Source: a virus
Virus record (IMG/VR): IMGVR_UViG_3300033571_002930
Span: 1-47,941 of that record
Strand: one strand, 5' to 3'
Length of the DNA: 47,941 bases
The position numbers and the translations under genes are program-made. The notes under the pieces were generated by a model, which worked only from the letters and a program-made list of their open reading frames with translations, made no database searches and was not told the DNA's origin. Positions 47,437-47,941 of this stretch are shown piece after piece (the first letter of the stretch is position 1; each line of letters begins with the position of its first letter).

Positions 47437-47941
47437 TTAAATTCTTTTTATGCTGCGAATCTTCAGGTTTTTGCCTGAATCAGGATTTACAGCCTTTACC
47501 TGAAAGTCACCCTTATTAGTCACCTGAACTGCTTTTCGCTCCGTCATATTGATGTTCTTAATCTTTTTAGTAACATCATCCGTAGCATCAGCAAGTCCCT
47601 GTTCGTAGAAGAACTTGGCAAACTTGTCGGGGTTCATAGCTATAGACAAAGCTCTATGATATCCTTCCGCATCCTTGATAAGACCATTCTCATCCAAAAA
47701 CTTTGATACAAAGTTTGCAGGGTTAGATTGCATCTTTTTCAATTCAGCAGAGTCACCGGGAGTGAATTTGACTTTCTTATTGTTAAGCTCGAACTCAAAA
47801 CCTTTAAATTCTCCGCTAAACAAATCATCAGTCTTCTTCTGAAACCAATCGCGCCTGCGATTTTCTTCCTCCTGATAGGTCTTTGCCTGTTTGGTATATT
47901 GCTTATAAGCCTCGTATTCTTCTTTCTCCTCATCAGGAACA
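47437..47941 (-). CDS. Partial scaffold-like protein upstream of capsid gene
   Basis: A frame open from the right edge to 47437; 167 codons visible, the start lies outside the window. It is charged and helical at the visible N-terminal end (PDEEKEEYEAYKQYTKQAKT, then EEENRRRDWFQKKTDD), followed by FSGEFKGFEFELNNKKVKFT, SNPANFVSKFLDENGLIKDA and a basic end NPDSGKNLKIRSIKRI. Acidic/coiled and directly before the capsid gene, it fits a scaffolding protein. A TTG at 47823 could mimic a start but the frame continues upstream of it. Confidence 0.75.
   Translation of the reverse strand, partial: VPDEEKEEYEAYKQYTKQAKTYQEEENRRRDWFQKKTDDLFSGEFKGFEFELNNKKVKFTPGDSAELKKMQSNPANFVSKFLDENGLIKDAEGYHRALSIAMNPDKFAKFFYEQGLADATDDVTKKIKNINMTERKAVQVTNKGDFQVKAVNPDSGKNLKIRSIKRI

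Noticed and set aside
1-47941. CRISPR array, integrase or transposase
   Set aside because: No regular spacer-repeat array and no tyrosine or serine recombinase or transposase motif seen; the short repeats found are regulatory in layout.

Overview
The window looks like an incomplete genome of a tailed, probably podovirus-like phage of a Bacteroidota host. The host inference rests on several plus-strand promoters of the Bacteroidota type (a TTTG element 19-20 bases before a TAnnTTTG element), A-rich leaders such as AAATCAAATCAA without Shine-Dalgarno sequences, and a replication protein of the VirE_N/BT4734-like primase type seen in that phylum. The virion genes (major capsid protein, head-tail connectors, a large tail tubular protein, three internal/ejection proteins) recall crAss-like and related marine Bacteroidota podoviruses. 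That family placement is from memory of family sequences and was not tested.

Layout. (1) 1-1732, minus strand: eight tightly packed small late genes, including a holin-like membrane protein and DUF5872/DUF6321-like basic proteins. (2) 1774-2208, plus strand: a lone winged-helix-like protein. (3) 2174-5135, minus strand: a chaperonin module with an HExxH protease, GroEL, a zinc-ribbon protein, a PD-(D/E)XK nuclease and GroES, joined by overlaps. (4) 5136-6301: two regulatory stretches on either side of one small minus gene. The first holds a 150-bp sequence repeated upstream of the primase. The second is a divergent promoter region with about 30-bp tandem repeats and several palindromes. (5) 6302-26046, plus strand: the early/middle region. 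It has small accessory genes, an M20-like peptidase, a SprT-like protease, a cytosine-5 DNA methyltransferase with a 227-codon gene nested in another frame, DnaA-domain-IV-like proteins, a Rad52/Sak-type annealing protein with its exonuclease, an SSB-like protein, a primase-helicase, a PAPS-reductase-like enzyme, an SF2 helicase and two small nucleases. (6) 26043-47941, minus strand: the virion genes, running from a partial scaffold-like gene at the right edge through capsid, connectors, tail and ejection proteins to a 2698-residue internal protein.

Late genes run leftward off both ends. If the genome is circular or circularly permuted, the left block would join the right block through a missing segment holding terminase and portal, neither of which is in the window.

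The most notable signals are: a hairpin (arms GAGTGTCTT/AAGACACTC) repeated three times, each ending 14-15 bases before a start codon; the dual-coding methyltransferase; the repeated origin-like sequence with CCGACA iterons spaced 11 bp apart before the primase; the phage-encoded GroEL/GroES pair interleaved with a nuclease; two DnaA domain IV-like proteins without an AAA+ domain; and five cysteine-rich modules shared by two adjacent tail genes.
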